Positions 13,939 to 15,314 of a stretch of 15,314 bases of DNA are shown piece by piece; positions within the stretch are counted from its first letter, which is position 1, and each line of letters opens with the position of its first letter. The notes under the pieces are model-generated. The model was not told the DNA's origin. It saw nothing but the letters and a program-made list of their open reading frames with translations, and ran no database searches. The position numbers were made by a program, and so were the translations under genes. This stretch comes from CAG-826 sp964546565 (GTDB lineage: Bacteria; Bacillota_I; Bacilli_A; RFN20; CAG-826): positions 1 to 15,314 of the forward strand of contig CAZJKC010000040.1 in NCBI GenBank assembly GCA_964546565.1, written 5' to 3'.

Positions 13939-15219
13939 GTGAAAAAAATTGAAGTAATTATTAAAGGCAAAACAGTTATTGAATTATTAGAAGATGCTAA
14001 AAAAGGAGACTATGTTGATTTAGAAGATGTTTTACAAGTTGATACATCGATTATTGAACGAACGATTGATGAACATCGTGACAATGTTTATGCATCACGT
14101 TTAGCAGAAGTTGAAAAGAAATATCGTGAAGAAATAGCCAAAGAAGTGGCTTTAAAAGAACTTGAAATGACCAAAAAATTACAAAAAGAAGAAGATGTAT
14201 CTTCGGATTTGCGTCACAAATTGGAACAAGCGACCAAGGAAATAGAAAATCAAAAGAAAATGGCCGTTATGGAAGCGCAAGAAAAGATGCAAAAGCGCAT
14301 TGCCGAGTTAGAAAAGATTATTTCCGAACAAAAAGCCGAATTAGAAAAAGGTCAACTTGAAAAAGATAATGAGTTATTAGTTCAAAAAGATAATCTTGAA
14401 AAGAAACATCAAACCGAAATAAAAGCTTTAGAAGACCAAGTAAGTAGTTTATCAATGCAAAAAATATCGATGAGCGTTAAACAAATCGGAGAAGATTTAG
14501 AAGCATGGTGTAATCGCGAAGTTACCACTTATATGCAAAACGGCTTAGAAAATTGTGTTTGGGAAAAAGACAATACAGTAGTTAAGTATGATGATGAAAG
14601 TAAAGGAACAAAAGCGGATTATCTTTTTAGCATTTATGCGTCTTCTCAACATCGCGAAAATGAATTATTAGCGAGTGTCTGTCTTGAAATGAAGGATGAA
14701 AGTCCTCTTTCGACGCATCATCATAAAAATAAAGACTTTTATGATAAATTGGACAAAGACCGGAAAAAGAAAAATTGTAAATATGCTGTACTTGTTAGTA
14801 ATTTAAGTGCGGAATCAAGTAATGACTTACCAATATACCGAGTAGTAGAATATCAAGACATGTATGTGGTGAGACCACAATATTTAATGATTTTCTTAAA
14901 TCTTTTGACTTCATTAACGAAAAGATTTGCGGAATTAGTAACCCAAAAAGAAATCGAAAAAATGGATTTTAAAGATCGTCAAGAAATACTTGATGATTTT
15001 GAAAAAATCAAAGAAACTTATTTAGATAAGCCCTTAGAAGCATTAAGTAAAAGTCTTGATGATATTAGCAAACAAGCAGAACATATTCGGGAAGCATCGC
15101 TTAAGATAGATGATTTAGTGAAAAAAATAACGAATAGTTATTTAAATAGTATTAAAGAAAAAATAGCTAAATTTGAAATAAAATTAGATAAAGACCTAAG
15201 AAAAATTGGTAAATTATAA
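13939..15219 (+). CDS. DUF2130 coiled-coil protein, possible nuclease-like core
   Basis: DUF2130 proteins are widespread but functionally uncharacterised. This 426-residue member has a short N-terminal domain (1-50), a long Lys/Glu-rich coiled coil (about 52-178), and the conserved DUF2130 core (about 180-330) with GEDLEAWCNRE (184-194), SKGTKADYLF (221-230), CLEMKDE (248-254), DFYDKLDKDRKKKNCKYAVLVS (split at 266-287) and MYVVRPQYL (308-316). A second helical stretch follows (335-420). D227 and E250-x-K252 are spaced as in PD-(D/E)xK nucleases, with E185 as a possible extra acidic residue; this is my inference. Translation starts at GTG 13939, 10 nt after AAGGAG, with no nearby ATG fitting. 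Low-efficiency initiation is possible. Confidence 0.85.
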   Translation: MKKIEVIIKGKTVIELLEDAKKGDYVDLEDVLQVDTSIIERTIDEHRDNVYASRLAEVEKKYREEIAKEVALKELEMTKKLQKEEDVSSDLRHKLEQATKEIENQKKMAVMEAQEKMQKRIAELEKIISEQKAELEKGQLEKDNELLVQKDNLEKKHQTEIKALEDQVSSLSMQKISMSVKQIGEDLEAWCNREVTTYMQNGLENCVWEKDNTVVKYDDESKGTKADYLFSIYASSQHRENELLASVCLEMKDESPLSTHHHKNKDFYDKLDKDRKKKNCKYAVLVSNLSAESSNDLPIYRVVEYQDMYVVRPQYLMIFLNLLTSLTKRFAELVTQKEIEKMDFKDRQEILDDFEKIKETYLDKPLEALSKSLDDISKQAEHIREASLKIDDLVKKITNSYLNSIKEKIAKFEIKLDKDLRKIGKL

Positions 15220-15240
15220 TTTCAATTAAGATAGTCGATG

Positions 15241-15271
15241 TTAACATTTAATTAACTAGCGCCATTATAAT
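15241..15271 (+). promoter_or_regulatory. possible promoter for a gene beyond the window
   Basis: TTAACA (15241-15246, 5 of 6) and a perfect TATAAT (15266-15271) are separated by 19 nt. The region after the DUF2130 stop is A+T-rich, holds a direct repeat AATTAACT (15250-15257 and 15269-15276), and shows no convincing terminator or coding sequence. Confidence 0.35.
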
Positions 15272-15314
15272 TAACTGCTTTTTTCTTAAAATTTCATTAA
15301 ATTTAGAATAAAAA

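Noticed and set aside
15258..15284. Terminator after the DUF2130 gene (AGC...GCT followed by T's)
   Set aside because: Only three base pairs form around an 18-nt loop, so the T-run alone is not enough.

Overview
The window looks like chromosome from a low-G+C member of the Bacilli/Firmicutes, probably a lineage near the base of the Erysipelotrichia/Mollicutes branch. This rests on the strong A+T bias, Shine-Dalgarno sites of the GGAGG/GGTGAT type, and a gene order close to two Bacillus subtilis blocks (prfA-prmC-spoIIR-ywlC-rpiB, and comFA-comFC-secA-prfB-yvjA). UGA is a stop codon here: tsaC and comFC end in TGA, and prfB carries the UGA-dependent frameshift. The code is therefore not the Mycoplasma code. 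All recognised genes lie on the + strand. No RNA genes, insertion sequences, CRISPR arrays or phage genes were seen.

Region 1 (about 80-3590) is a translation-quality and forespore block. It holds release factor 1 (prfA), the methyltransferase PrmC that modifies the GGQ glutamine of both release factors, a short and very diverged SpoIIR-like protein, the t6A-tRNA enzyme TsaC/YwlC, and ribose-5-phosphate isomerase B. Region 2 (3640-4390) is a SpoIIQ-like forespore membrane protein with a degenerate LytM (M23) domain. The two sporulation-type genes share a similar candidate forespore-type promoter followed by an identical GAGGTGA ribosome site placed 7 nt before ATG.

Region 3 (4369-6176) is the competence pair comFA-comFC, with no comFB between them. 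It is preceded by a terminator-like hairpin whose 3' arm is the comFA ribosome-binding site. Region 4 (6180-6546) is a cold-shock protein gene with its own promoter and terminators, standing where many Firmicutes carry hpf. Region 5 (6640-11166) is secA-prfB-yitT. prfB requires a programmed +1 frameshift at codon 26.

Region 6 (11189-15219) is uvrB, a five-helix membrane protein of unknown function, and a coiled-coil DUF2130 protein with a possible PD-(D/E)xK nuclease-like core. The last 95 bases are A+T-rich and may hold a promoter for a gene beyond the edge.

Most of the window is conserved housekeeping sequence. The points most worth a second look are the diverged SpoIIR/SpoIIQ pair and their promoters, the hairpin over the comFA ribosome site, the UvrB beta-hairpin substitutions, and the DUF2130 protein with its membrane neighbour.
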